The notes under the pieces: model-generated | The model's database searches: none | What the model saw: the letters and a program-made list of their open reading frames with translations, nothing else | Told to the model about the DNA's origin: nothing | Part shown: piece after piece, positions 42,734 through 50,890 of the stretch | Layout: every line of letters begins with the position of its first letter | Numbering within the stretch: position 1 is the first letter of the stretch | Assembly: GCA_016790965.1 (NCBI GenBank) | Contig: JAEUNZ010000031.1 | Coordinates: forward strand, 62,001 to 126,000 | DNA from: SSSZ01 sp016790965 | GTDB lineage: Bacteria; Pseudomonadota; Gammaproteobacteria; Burkholderiales; Rhodocyclaceae | Direction of reading: 5' to 3' | DNA: 64,000 bases | Position numbers and translations under genes: made by a program

Positions 42734-42931
42734 ATGGCTGTCGATCGCGTCACATCGTCTTCCGCTGCGGAGCAGGCCTTCGCGCAACGGGTGTCGGAGA
42801 ACCAGCAACTCCGCGCCGCCGAACGTGAAGAAAAAGCCGCCGCACCCCGGGAACAGCAGGAAGACGCTTCCCGCCCGGTCGTCAACACTGAAGGTCAGAC
42901 CACCGGGACGGTCATCAACGTCACAGCCTGA
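42734..42931 (+). CDS. Small protein with C-terminal TGTVINVTA motif
   Basis: A 65-residue hydrophilic protein: Ala/Glu/Arg-rich, predicted helical in the middle, ending VNTEGQTTGTVINVTA. It has a strong ribosome site (GAGGAG) seven bases before the ATG. No signal peptide or membrane segment. The C-terminal motif resembles that of the next gene (PGTLVDTTA), so the two are likely distant paralogues. Function unknown. Confidence 0.7.
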   Translation: MAVDRVTSSSAAEQAFAQRVSENQQLRAAEREEKAAAPREQQEDASRPVVNTEGQTTGTVINVTA

Positions 42932-42954
42932 GCTTTCCTCTGGACGAGACGTCC

Positions 42955-43344
42955 ATGGCAGTCAGCCCTATTTCTGGCCGCGCCAGTGCGACGAGCGACG
43001 CCTTCCAGCAATTGCAATCGCAGCAGGCAAGGCGCACCGCGGATCAGGCTGAGCAAGCCGCCCAGGAACTTCGGCGCCGCGCCGCAAGTGCGCAGAGGGT
43101 TGCCGATCAGGCCAATGAAGACGCTCGCAGCCTCCAGGTCCAATCCGATCAGGCGGACGGCGCCGCCGAAGTCGCCCGGCGGGGCCTGGCAGGCCAGGAG
43201 GTGTTCTCCCGTTCCGCCGATCATCTGGCGGGGGTCTATGATCGCGTAGTCGAGGCAACCCAGGGTTCCAGTGTAACGAGCACCGTGGTCGTAACCAACG
43301 GTGCTTCCTCAACCCCCGGTACGCTGGTCGACACCACTGCCTGA
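42955..43344 (+). CDS. Small coiled-coil protein with C-terminal PGTLVDTTA motif
   Basis: A 129-residue protein. Residues 15-80 form a Gln/Ala/Arg-rich coiled coil (FQQLQSQQARRTADQAEQAA), followed by a polar region with RSADHLAGVYDRVVEA and a Ser/Thr/Val-rich end with VVVTNGASSTPGTLVDTTA. It lies 23 bases after the 65-residue protein and shares its C-terminal pattern. It overlaps the 3' end of the opposing dnaJ-like gene by 36 bases. Function unknown; no close family recognised. Confidence 0.7.
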   Translation: MAVSPISGRASATSDAFQQLQSQQARRTADQAEQAAQELRRRAASAQRVADQANEDARSLQVQSDQADGAAEVARRGLAGQEVFSRSADHLAGVYDRVVEATQGSSVTSTVVVTNGASSTPGTLVDTTA

Positions 43345-44349
43345 CAAGCGGCGCTGCCAGGCTGCAATTTCGGGAAGACACTCGGAAAGTCGGACATCGA
43401 GGCCAGCCTGGGCTTTGGCGAGCAGACTGCGCTGGGCAGACGGAATTTCTTGCGGCACTACCGGATCTAGGGTGACGACGAGGTCGCCGGCCCCGATACC
43501 AGGGCGCCCGGGGTAGCCCTTGCCGGAGAGAATGATCTGCCTTTCTTCGATTCCACCCGCATCGACGCGCAGCGTCACTTGATCGTGCGGTAGCGGGAGT
43601 GCGATATCTCCACCGGCCATAAGAGTAAGAATGCTCACCGGCAACCGCAGGGACAGGTTGCGCCCCTCCAATTGCAGCCAGGGATGGGGTGCGATACGAA
43701 GGCAAAGAAAAAGATCTCCGGGGGCGAGACCTTCGCCGCCTGGCTCCCCTTGCCCGGCCAGCCTCAGTTCATCGTCGGGCAGCAGGCCCGGGGGTACTTG
43801 AACCTCCAGACGGACATCGGCGGTGTCCCGACCGCTGCCTTCGCAATCAGGGCAAATACGTTCGCTGAAGAATCCCCGCCCCTGACATTGGTGACAGCGC
43901 TCCAGACCGCCTTTGCGGTTCCGGACGCGGCCGCTGCCGTGACAGGCCTCACAGAGACGAGAGCGACTGATTCCCGCTTCACCACTTCCTTCGCAGGTGG
44001 AACAGGGATGCCCCCGGCGAACCAGGACAGCCTTTCTGCATCCCGCCATACCCTCGGCGAGGCTAACTTCGAGAACCATGCGGATATCTGGCGCCCGCGG
44101 CATTTCTGGCGGGGCGGGCTCTGTCTGCTCCGGCGCATGTTCGCCATCACTGTCATTATTGGCCGGCTCGGCCTCGTCCTGAAGTTCCTGGAGATCGTCG
44201 TAGGCGGCGCGAATGGCCTTAAAACGTTCCGTGGCTTCAGGAGCCGTATTGCGATCCGGATGCCAAGCCATGGCCAAACGCCGATAGGCGCGCTTGATTT
44301 CCTGCGGCGAGGCACCGGGGCTAAGACCAAGAACGGTAAGGGAATCCAT
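43309..44349 (-). CDS. DnaJ-type (type I) Hsp40 co-chaperone
   Basis: A 346-residue J protein. The J domain at 1-60 contains HPD in RLAMAWHPDRNT. An acidic linker replaces the Gly/Phe region. The zinc domain holds CSTCEGSG, CEACHGSG, CHQCQGRG and CPDCEGSG (four CXXCXGXG-like motifs). The C-terminal substrate-binding domains follow (VQVPPGLLPDDELRLAGQGEPG). It is distinct from the canonical dnaJ next to dnaK because it lacks the G/F region and has a shorter tail; it would stimulate a DnaK-type ATPase. It starts 79 bases after the DUF1178 gene. Confidence 0.88.
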   Translation of the reverse strand: MDSLTVLGLSPGASPQEIKRAYRRLAMAWHPDRNTAPEATERFKAIRAAYDDLQELQDEAEPANNDSDGEHAPEQTEPAPPEMPRAPDIRMVLEVSLAEGMAGCRKAVLVRRGHPCSTCEGSGEAGISRSRLCEACHGSGRVRNRKGGLERCHQCQGRGFFSERICPDCEGSGRDTADVRLEVQVPPGLLPDDELRLAGQGEPGGEGLAPGDLFLCLRIAPHPWLQLEGRNLSLRLPVSILTLMAGGDIALPLPHDQVTLRVDAGGIEERQIILSGKGYPGRPGIGAGDLVVTLDPVVPQEIPSAQRSLLAKAQAGLDVRLSECLPEIAAWQRRLSGSGVDQRTGG

Positions 44350-44428
44350 CGGGGGAGAAAGGGCAGAAGGGGCCCTATTTTACCCCGAGGCGACAGGCCT
44401 TCGCCGCCCCGAACGCCCCTGAACAGCT

Positions 44429-44866
44429 TCAGGAAAGCTTGCGCTTGGCGACGATGGGCAGACGGATTAGTTCTATGCCTTCGTCCCGCAAGGCATCAAA
44501 TTCCTCATCCGTGGCACTGCCGCGGATCCCCCGCTCCGGCGCTTCGCGGTAATGGATCTTGCGCGCTTCTTCGGCAAATGCCGTGCCGACATCTTCTGTG
44601 GAAGCCATCAGCGCACCCACCAGTTGGCGGTAGAGCCCCATCGCCTGGGAATCTTCCGGCAGGGCTGCAACACTCGTCACGGCGGTGGATTCGGACCGAG
44701 TCCCGGACGCCAATGCGACCGCGGACGGCACGCGTCGAACGGCCGGAGTATCGCAGTGCGGGCAGCGGATTAGACCCTGATCCAGTTGGGATTCATAATC
44801 CTCGGGTCCGGAGAACCACCCTTCCATTCGGTGGTCGTTTTCACACAGCAAGTCGTAAATGATCAT
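44429..44866 (-). CDS. DUF1178 protein
   Basis: A 145-residue protein starting MIIYDLLCENDHRMEGWF, with a CENDH...CPHC pair that can bind zinc, a variable middle, and a conserved end with EEARKIHYREAPERGIRG and DEGIELIRLP. DUF1178 proteins are of unknown function. The ATG lies 12 bases after the CCA end of tRNA-Leu on the same strand with no clear Shine-Dalgarno, so the mRNA 5' end may be created by tRNA processing. Confidence 0.87.
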   Translation of the reverse strand: MIIYDLLCENDHRMEGWFSGPEDYESQLDQGLIRCPHCDTPAVRRVPSAVALASGTRSESTAVTSVAALPEDSQAMGLYRQLVGALMASTEDVGTAFAEEARKIHYREAPERGIRGSATDEEFDALRDEGIELIRLPIVAKRKLS

Positions 44867-44878
44867 CGCGCATCAGAC

Positions 44879-44963
44879 TGGTGCCCGGGAACGGACTTGA
44901 ACCGTCAAGGATTGCTCCGGCGGATTTTAAGTCCGCTGTGTTTACCAATTTCACCACCCGGGC
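44879..44963 (-). tRNA. tRNA-Leu (TAA)
   Basis: An 85-nt class II tRNA with encoded CCA. Acceptor GCCCGGG pairs with CCCGGGC. The anticodon stem GCGGA/TCCGC encloses CTTAAAA, giving TAA. Long variable arm present. Confidence 0.95.
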
Positions 44964-44989
44964 GGCGGGCGGATTATAGGTCCGGAGAT

Positions 44990-45022
44990 ATGGAAAAGGG
45001 AAAGCGGCCAGCGCTTTCCCTT
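44990..45022 (-). terminator. Terminator-like hairpin after tRNA-Gly
   Basis: On the minus strand GGGAAAGCG pairs with CGCTTTCCC, followed by TTTTCC. A closely similar hairpin follows the second tRNA-Gly copy at 53962-53987. Confidence 0.65.
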
Positions 45023-45027
45023 CGTAC

Positions 45028-45103
45028 TGGAGCGGCAGAAGAGTCTCGAACTCTCGACCTCAACCTTGGCAAGGTTGCGCTCTACCAACTGAGCTACTGC
45101 CGC
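45028..45103 (-). tRNA. tRNA-Gly (GCC), copy 1
   Basis: A 76-nt tRNA with encoded CCA. Acceptor GCGGCAG pairs with CTGCCGC, anticodon GCC. It is identical to the copy at 53996-54071. It lies just outside the left end of the integrated element. Confidence 0.95.
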
Positions 45104-45110
45104 GTATTCC

Positions 45111-45154
45111 TGGAGGCGCGAGCCGGAGTCGAACCGACCTACACGGATTTGCAA
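45111..45154 (-). repeat. attL-like 3' fragment of tRNA-Cys
   Basis: 44 bases identical to the 3' part of the intact tRNA-Cys at 53861-53904, from the anticodon to CCA. The 5' half of the tRNA is absent here; identity stops just past the anticodon. This is the far attachment site of the element. Confidence 0.93.
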
Positions 45155-45511
45155 ACCGCCAAACAAGGATTACAGCCTTGGAACGGGGCGGATTCTATGG
45201 GATTGGACCGGATAAGTAAAGCCGCCTAGGATCAACAGTCCGCAGCCGAATAGGCGATCATTTCCGCTACGCTAGCCCACCGTCCAAAAGAGAAAACCCC
45301 AGCCGGATTTTTCCGGCCGGGGTTTGGGCTTGTGCCGTAAAGGGCCTGCAAGGAGGATTGGCCCGCCTGAGGCACATCCGCGAACGTCACCCGCCGCTCG
45401 CGCAGTAGGCCGCCATGGTTGCGGAAACGCTGCCCTGCCGCTAACCACGGTCAGGACAGCTCACCCGGGGGCTATGGCGGCCCTCTTCTCGCCCCGGGGT
45501 GCGACGACGTT
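45155..45511. other. Left end of the element, non-coding
   Basis: 357 bases between the tRNA fragment and the last element gene. No supported gene. It holds a terminator at 45293-45326 and a short palindrome CAAGG...CCTTG near 45166. The rest shows nothing recognisable. Confidence 0.6.
45293..45326 (-). terminator. Intrinsic terminator at end of element operon
   Basis: CCCCGGCCGG and CCGGCTGGGG form a stem with an A-rich loop; on the minus strand TTTTCTCTTTT follows. This closes the capsid-side transcript. Confidence 0.85.
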
Positions 45512-45754
45512 CTATCGGCGCACAAGCGCCCCGTTCTGAACAACGGGCCCCTGTGCCGTCCAGGCAAGGCCCGCCGTGCGAATACGGGCGGCGGTTGCGT
45601 GGTCCGCGGCGGCGATCTTGCCGCCGTTCAACAGGCTCATGATGAGGTCGGGGTCGTCGAGTTCGACCCCGGCGCCAGGTTCCTGGCGAAGCGGAAAGCC
45701 ATCGCTGCCGGCCAGGAAGAAGGGGGAAATGACCTTGAATTTTGCGGGTGCCAT
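45512..45754 (-). CDS. Small phage-type protein after capsid gene
   Basis: An 80-residue protein starting MAPAKFKVISPFFLAGSDG with a GAGVELDD segment and an LLNGGKI helix. This pattern (short beta motif, then VELDD and a Gly-Lys turn) occurs in small proteins next to phage head genes. AAAGGAG lies six bases before the ATG. It lies 11 bases after the capsid gene and is the last gene of the element. A head-completion role is a guess. Confidence 0.65.
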   Translation of the reverse strand: MAPAKFKVISPFFLAGSDGFPLRQEPGAGVELDDPDLIMSLLNGGKIAAADHATAARIRTAGLAWTAQGPVVQNGALVRR

Positions 45755-45765
45755 GCTGCGCTCCT

Positions 45766-46863
45766 TTAGGTGATGCTGCTCGATACGGTCCAGGCGGCGG
45801 GCGTCTGGACGGCCACGTCCACGTCGTAGATCAAGCGGGCATCCACGGTGCCGGCCTTGAAGCCGCTCGGGTCGTACGGGTTGAGTTCCACATGCGGCGA
45901 TCCCCAGGTGGCGAGCAGCGCATTCGCCCACGGTCCCGACAACATGGTGGCCGCCGGCATCAGCGTGCAGACATTGGCGGCCCGGCCCGCCAGGTGGTTC
46001 TCGTTACCGTCGAACGTCCACAAGGCACCGGAGCCGGTAGCGATCTCACGGGTTCGCAGGAGCTTGCGCACGGCCGGCGTGGTGACAAAGCCGAAGCTGG
46101 CCTCATCGCCGTTGGCGTCGGCTGCGGTCTGCTCCATTGCCAGGGCGGCCGCGGCGCCGAACGAGGTGCCGGATTGTGTTGCCAGGCCGGCGGTATTCAA
46201 GATCCCGGTGGGCTGGCCAGAAGCGCCGCTACCGTTGACCACGGCCTGGTCGATCATCTGCCCCACGGTGGTCAACAGCTCCTTCTGAATGAGCGCGTCG
46301 GCAACGTCGCTCTGCAGAGCCAGGAGGCGGGAGAAGCGGATCAGCGCACTGGCCGATTTCCGGCCGAGGGTCAGTTGCCCGAGGGTGGGCTGGCCGGCGG
46401 TGATGGGCGAGGCCTCGGTGGCCAGCCAGGTGGTAGTGGTGACGGCAGTGACCTTCGGAACGGTAATGGGGCCGTCCCGTTCGCCCGCGGGCAGATTGGT
46501 GATGCCGCAGCGGGCGGCAATGGAGAACGGCCGCAGAATGTCGAGAACGTCGGAACGGGCGGTGGCGACCAGATAGCCGCCGGTCCCGCCACCGATGGCG
46601 AGATCCCGGGTCAGATGTTCCGGGCGCATGGTGGGATCGGCAATCAGGGCCAGGGGCAAGGCTTGCCGCTGCAGGTCGCCGTCGTAGCCCGACACGCGGG
46701 CGACCTCGGCAATGACTTCGCCTTCGTAACCGTCGATGCGACTACCGGCGACCATGTGGGAAAGCATGCGGCTAAACGAAAAGGCCCTCGTAGCGCGGGC
46801 CGCCCGCTCGTGGGCGACCTGGCTCGCGGCCGGGCTATGGGTTCGGAAAATGGCGGGAGGCAT
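45766..46863 (-). CDS. HK97-fold major capsid protein
   Basis: A 365-residue protein with the pattern of phage_capsid family members: DLAIGGGTGGYLVATARSDV, ILRPFSIAARCGITNLPAG, VPKVTAVTTTTWLATEASPI, GRKSASALIRFSRLLALQS and MIDQAVVNGSGASGQPTGIL. A Gly-rich GSGASGQPTGI followed by an N-terminal-arm-like region agrees with HK97 capsids. The ATG at 46863 is preferred (AAAGGA eight bases upstream) over one 33 bases earlier. No head protease or portal lies nearby. As a lone capsid gene in an 8.8 kb element it might build small capsids or interfere with a helper phage; an encapsulin role is less likely. Confidence 0.82.
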   Translation of the reverse strand: MPPAIFRTHSPAASQVAHERAARATRAFSFSRMLSHMVAGSRIDGYEGEVIAEVARVSGYDGDLQRQALPLALIADPTMRPEHLTRDLAIGGGTGGYLVATARSDVLDILRPFSIAARCGITNLPAGERDGPITVPKVTAVTTTTWLATEASPITAGQPTLGQLTLGRKSASALIRFSRLLALQSDVADALIQKELLTTVGQMIDQAVVNGSGASGQPTGILNTAGLATQSGTSFGAAAALAMEQTAADANGDEASFGFVTTPAVRKLLRTREIATGSGALWTFDGNENHLAGRAANVCTLMPAATMLSGPWANALLATWGSPHVELNPYDPSGFKAGTVDARLIYDVDVAVQTPAAWTVSSSIT

Positions 46864-46929
46864 GGGAGTGATCCTTTCTCTGTTGTACGGTGCCATTACG
46901 CCAAACCTCGCGGGAAATAGGCGGGGTTT

Positions 46930-47340
46930 TCACTTCCCGCCCACGATGTTGCAATACTGCCGGCGGGATAGCCGCATTTCGGCGCCGCTTTGGGCGGCGT
47001 AGAACAGGCATTCATCAAGGGCCGAACTGCCGGCAGGCGGAACGGCGAATCCCTTCCAGAGGTGCCAGCGGTGCCGCAGGAAGACCATAACGGCCTGTCG
47101 CAAGTGGGCGGCCCGGTCTTCCGGCAGGAGTTCTTCCGCTGCAGCGCGTAGCCAGTAGTCGCGCACGCCACGGGCGGCCCGCCCACGGGTCGCAGGAAGG
47201 CCCAGATAGGCCGGCAGGCGCGCCGCCTCATCACCCAGCCGCCACCAGCGCCGAATGCCATCGGCGAGCCAGGCGGCGCTCTCGCGGTCCACTTCCCCGG
47301 TGGCGGCGATGCGAGCAGCGAGGAGTATGGCGTCGTTCAT
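46930..47340 (-). CDS. Hypothetical element protein, 136 aa
   Basis: A helical, Arg/Trp-rich protein with WLADGIRRWWRLGDEAARL, ARGVRDYWLRAAAEELLPED and a final DECLFYAAQSGAEMRLSR. No known family recognised. It lies between the HTH and capsid genes (20 and 66 bases away), so a role in packaging or control is possible. Confidence 0.6.
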   Translation of the reverse strand: MNDAILLAARIAATGEVDRESAAWLADGIRRWWRLGDEAARLPAYLGLPATRGRAARGVRDYWLRAAAEELLPEDRAAHLRQAVMVFLRHRWHLWKGFAVPPAGSSALDECLFYAAQSGAEMRLSRRQYCNIVGGK

Positions 47341-47360
47341 TTCGGCGGGACCGTGAGCAG

Positions 47361-47945
47361 CTAGAACCCCGCGCCCTCCCCTTCGCCTTCGCTGCGCTCA
47401 GGCAGGGCGAAATCCAGAATGGTGGAGCCGCTGGCAGTACCGTGTTGCATGGAGAAGTCCAGCCATGAGAGGATCGCGGCCCGGCCGACTTCGGCCGGCA
47501 GTTCCCGGATGCGCTCCCAACTCATCTCCACCTGTAGCCTGAGAATATCGAAAAGACCCAACAACTCACCGGCGGCCCCTTCGTGAAAGTCGGCGTCTTC
47601 CTGGGCGCTGGCCAGGGCCTCGGTCAATTCTCGAATGCGGCGATCACGCTTGTGCACCTCGTCCATCAGCGGGGCCAGGATCTTCGACCGCAGGCGGCGC
47701 GGGTCGCCGGAGCGCAGAAGCTGGGCGACGGCCTGGCGGGGGTCGATGCGACCGTCGATGCCGATGGTGACTCGGCCGGCCTTTTTCCACTCGGTAACGG
47801 CCTGTTTCGAGACGCCCATCAGCTTGGCGAACTGCGCCGGCAGTACGCGGATGCCAGCCAGCTCGGCCGCACTTGACTCGAAGGCCAGTGGAAGCGATTC
47901 GCCAGGCCTGGACGCGCGGCGGTCAGATTCGGTGGCAAAGGTCAT
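47361..47945 (-). CDS. HTH protein, terminase-small-subunit-like
   Basis: A 194-residue protein. About residues 32-65 form a helix-turn-helix: LPAQFAKLMGVSKQAVTEWKKAGR, followed by DGRIDPRQAVAQLLR, as in Nu1-type small terminases and some phage regulators. A coiled coil (DEVHKRDRRIRELTEALASAQ) follows. Position just ahead of the capsid module suggests DNA packaging, but no large terminase subunit is present, so a regulatory or helper-redirecting role is equally possible. The ATG at 47945 is used; a GTG 21 bases earlier is possible. Confidence 0.65.
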   Translation of the reverse strand: MTFATESDRRASRPGESLPLAFESSAAELAGIRVLPAQFAKLMGVSKQAVTEWKKAGRVTIGIDGRIDPRQAVAQLLRSGDPRRLRSKILAPLMDEVHKRDRRIRELTEALASAQEDADFHEGAAGELLGLFDILRLQVEMSWERIRELPAEVGRAAILSWLDFSMQHGTASGSTILDFALPERSEGEGEGAGF

Positions 47946-48051
47946 AAAGTCACCCGTTGAGTTCACTATGTTCGAAGGCCACTACCTACCGGCAACACGC
48001 GGTGCGAATTACCCGCAGTCGCGACGGTCGGGGAGGACCCGGCGCAAAAAG

Positions 48052-48918
48052 TCAAAGCCGGACCTTAGCTACCGGCCGCACCCGGCTCATCGCATTGGCA
48101 AAGGCGACGCGGAATTCCGCATCGAAGATTGGCCCGGCATGCTGGCGAGCTATTCCATGAAAGTCGAAGCGGGCTCGATAGGCTGGGCGGCGGACACGAA
48201 TAAGCAGCGGCTGCAGCGCCGCAACCCCATTGCGGCGCCCTTGTTTTGGACGTGCCCAAATCCCAAAGGGGTACTGCTCGCTATTCCCCGGAGCGCCAAC
48301 AAACACACCCCCATACTTCCCAGACTTCTGTAATCGATTTGCGATGCTGGCAATTTGCGATGGCGTCAGGTTGCCGAAGGAGTTCAGACGCACGCCCTTG
48401 CCTGGAACCCAATAGCCGTCCGTCTTTGCTTCACTGGCCAGGCGCTTTTCGAATGCCTTTTGGTTTCGAGCCCCACCAGTAATTCCGAGGCGCAGGTATT
48501 TGGCCTGACGGTCCTTGATGAAGAGCGTCGCGGCCAAGTTGTTCTTGGTCGCCGGCGTGGTCCCGAATGCGCGTACTGTGAAGGGGGTGGGCATATCGAA
48601 CGCGGCCCGTACCGCGTTTTCCATGATGGGAACCAAGCGTTTGGCGGTTCTGGTAAGAGCGACCGCCGTTGCATAATTCGCCTGCTTCGACACGTCGAAC
48701 AGGTAGCGCTTCGTGTCGCCAATGTTGGAAGTCACCCTGAATCCGCGGATGAACCGATTGACGAGTTCCGCCCCGATCTTGGCCGGGTCTGGGCCCTCCA
48801 GCTTGTCTCCCAGCATATCGGCAAGCCGAGCTGTGCGGAAGTTTAGGGCCGCTACGGTCGCCATCCTGCCAAGGGTAGCGAGGGTATCGAGAACGGCGCC
48901 ACCGATGACTTGGATCAT
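48052..48918 (-). CDS. Phage morphogenesis-like protein, 288 aa
   Basis: A 288-residue protein. The central part (SKQANYATAVALTRTAKRLV, then AFDMPTPFTVRAFGTTPAT, KDRQAKYLRLGITGGARNQ) resembles virion-assembly or minor-tail proteins of prophages in tone (gp10-like), and an Arg-rich end follows. The exact family is uncertain. GGAG lies eight bases before the ATG, which overlaps the upstream 90-aa gene by ATGA. It is followed by the HTH gene 106 bases later. Confidence 0.55.
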   Translation of the reverse strand: MIQVIGGAVLDTLATLGRMATVAALNFRTARLADMLGDKLEGPDPAKIGAELVNRFIRGFRVTSNIGDTKRYLFDVSKQANYATAVALTRTAKRLVPIMENAVRAAFDMPTPFTVRAFGTTPATKNNLAATLFIKDRQAKYLRLGITGGARNQKAFEKRLASEAKTDGYWVPGKGVRLNSFGNLTPSQIASIANRLQKSGKYGGVFVGAPGNSEQYPFGIWARPKQGRRNGVAALQPLLIRVRRPAYRARFDFHGIARQHAGPIFDAEFRVAFANAMSRVRPVAKVRL

Positions 48919-49187
48919 GCGGCCGACTCCGGGATGTGCCGGATCAACTCTTCGTAGTAGCGCATGTATCCCAGCAGCTTTCCGATGCTGTAATCCGGGT
49001 CATCGGATGAATCGAGGATTGACCCGAGGAAATCCAAGGCTGGCTGGGTGATTTCAATCTCCAGCTTACTCGCCGCCAATGCGTAGCCGTCGTGGAATCC
49101 CCGCATGGCTTCTGCTCCGAGATTCGTATTTTCAATTTCCAGCGGCGGTGCAATCTTGCGGCGAGAGCACTCGAGGTTCGTATTCAT
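48915..49187 (-). CDS. Hypothetical element protein, 90 aa
   Basis: A 90-residue acidic protein (LEIEITQPALDFLGSILDS, SIGKLLGYMRYYEELIRHI). No family recognised. It has AAAGGA before its ATG and its stop overlaps the next start (ATGA). It follows the inverted G-rich repeats and AT-rich core, so it begins the second half of the element. Confidence 0.6.
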   Translation of the reverse strand: MNTNLECSRRKIAPPLEIENTNLGAEAMRGFHDGYALAASKLEIEITQPALDFLGSILDSSDDPDYSIGKLLGYMRYYEELIRHIPESAA

Positions 49188-49216
49188 TAAATTCCTTTCA
49201 TTGTTTAGCCTTGGTT

Positions 49217-49327
49217 GCGGGGTCTGCGGGGTCTTGCGTGGTCGGTATCCAAGCCTTATATATTTTTGTCACTGACATATTTCTCACGTAGTAGGGATTA
49301 GATACCGCAAGACCCCGCAGACCCCGC
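49217..49327. repeat. Inverted G-rich repeats around AT-rich core (candidate origin)
   Basis: Two 22-base arms (49217-49238 and 49306-49327) are perfect inverted copies. Each arm is itself built of tandem TGCGGGGTCT-like units, so there are four in all. The 67-base core between them is AT-rich (TTATATATTTTTGTCACTGA). It overlaps the last codons of the replication protein gene. The layout fits a replication origin recognised by the neighbouring protein; a large terminator hairpin is the alternative. Confidence 0.6.
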
Positions 49328-50890
49328 ATCTGAAAGTCTCCACTTGGCAACTTTGCTGTGGCTATCCGGGCCGGATTTCACGAACAAGGCACTATCAACA
49401 ATTCGGCCATGGTGCTTCCGTAGCCAGTTTCCAAGGCGCTTGCTGTTGGGCTTTTCTGAGCAAGCAATCTGTAGCGAATCGTAGAGATCAGGGTTATGGT
49501 AGATGTCGCCGGTCCTTGCCATCGCGGCATCTACCACGTCCGCCAGGCGTACCCAATCGCTGGCGAACTTGGCCCGCCACGCATCCATTAGCATGCGTAT
49601 TGCCTCCAGGTCTGGATCGGAATCGCGCAGCGCTTCGGCACTTGCCAGAGGGTCGGGGAGTCCCAGCCATACCAAGGGGCGGCGGCACATCGCGTCCCAC
49701 TCCTCGAAACTGCCGAAGGGCAGCAGGTCTTCCAGCGTTGGCGATCCGGCGTGGACATACGCCCCAATGATGGTCAGGGCGGCGCGCACGATGGGGCCGC
49801 GATTGGCCCTGATGCCTTCCAAAAAGTCGCCATCGAAGTGTCGCAGCTCAGGACGCTCCATCTTCGCATCCAGCCCGATGGACATTACCCGCCGTTGGAT
49901 ATCACCGACCAGCGTGAGGTTGTTGCCGTTTAATATCACCGTGCTATTGGTGGGCACGTCGAGCACGGCGCTCGTTCCCATGGGGCGGATTTTTACGGTG
50001 GGTTGCGTCGCGATCTGGCACAAGAAGACGCCACGAATTAGCCCGACGACGTTATCGATCAAAATGATCTGGTCTCCGGCGAGAAATACCCCTCCCAGTC
50101 GCTTTTCGGTTTCCGCGTCGTCCTGGCCCAAAGCGACCACAGCCGGCTTGCGGCCGGTCACAATTATGCCGATAGCCTCGCTGAGCTTGCTCTTGCCAGT
50201 GCCTGGAGTTGGCGCGGTAATCAACAGGAGGGGCGCAGTGGGCAGAATCTGCCGCACAATTGCTGTGAGCACGGCCGCCAGCATCGCGCAGCGGTCCGCT
50301 TCACCACAAAAAGGAAAGGTCTTGAACAGATCGTTTAGGTACGCCACTGCTTGCGCAGCCGCCTTACGGCTGAAATCCGTTGGCCGGTCGTACCCCGCAA
50401 TCGCTTTGGCGGCCAAGTAGAGACCCGTCTCCTGGTCCCAGCCTGGCAAATCAATGATCCGGGCAGCGCGGGTGATGGTCGGGGCGCCCAAGAATCCCTC
50501 CAGGGGCCTTACACCAGGGAAATAGCCTCGTTCAAGCAGCGTGTCGGCGACAGCACGCGAACAATCGGTGGGGACCAAGGCATCTCTTCGGGCGTCGTGC
50601 TTCTTGTGCCGAACCGCGCGGCCCATGACTTCGCGCAAGTGGGGCGACGTCATCGCACGGATGGTGCAGGCCCCGTCGTCCCGCTTAACACCGGCCACTC
50701 TCTCGGTGGCTGGGTAGATCTTGGCAAGTCCACCAGCCCGCGTGAAAACCTCCAACTGGTGCGCCTTTGCGAGATAGTAGACCTCGGCATCGCAAACGTC
50801 GGGGAGGTGGCCTGGTTTGTTGATAATGTACGGCTCGCCATTACTGTCGAACTCGACCACTCCGGCATCTATGAAATCCTGCTCAGTCAT
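49298..50890 (-). CDS. AAA-type replication protein (helicase/primase-like)
   Basis: A 530-residue protein. The Walker A motif APTPGTGKSKL lies at about 225-236, Walker B DQIILIDNV and a sensor-like TVILNGNNL follow (about 275-325), and RRVMSIGLDAKMERPE contains an arginine-finger-like part. This is the pattern of D5/P4-alpha-like superfamily 3-type helicases of plasmids and satellites. The N-terminal 200 residues have no recognisable primase Cys or catalytic motifs. GAGG lies shortly before the ATG, which overlaps the preceding gene. It probably starts replication of the excised element at the adjacent repeats. Confidence 0.78.
   Translation of the reverse strand: MTEQDFIDAGVVEFDSNGEPYIINKPGHLPDVCDAEVYYLAKAHQLEVFTRAGGLAKIYPATERVAGVKRDDGACTIRAMTSPHLREVMGRAVRHKKHDARRDALVPTDCSRAVADTLLERGYFPGVRPLEGFLGAPTITRAARIIDLPGWDQETGLYLAAKAIAGYDRPTDFSRKAAAQAVAYLNDLFKTFPFCGEADRCAMLAAVLTAIVRQILPTAPLLLITAPTPGTGKSKLSEAIGIIVTGRKPAVVALGQDDAETEKRLGGVFLAGDQIILIDNVVGLIRGVFLCQIATQPTVKIRPMGTSAVLDVPTNSTVILNGNNLTLVGDIQRRVMSIGLDAKMERPELRHFDGDFLEGIRANRGPIVRAALTIIGAYVHAGSPTLEDLLPFGSFEEWDAMCRRPLVWLGLPDPLASAEALRDSDPDLEAIRMLMDAWRAKFASDWVRLADVVDAAMARTGDIYHNPDLYDSLQIACSEKPNSKRLGNWLRKHHGRIVDSALFVKSGPDSHSKVAKWRLSDAGSAGSCGI

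Noticed and set aside
45111..45186. Second tRNA-Cys gene
   Set aside because: Only the 3' 44 bases match; no acceptor or D-arm partner lies upstream, so it is an attachment-site fragment.
45766..46863. Encapsulin nanocompartment shell
   Set aside because: The sequence reads as a phage head protein and lies in an integrase-bearing element without a cargo gene. It cannot be fully excluded.
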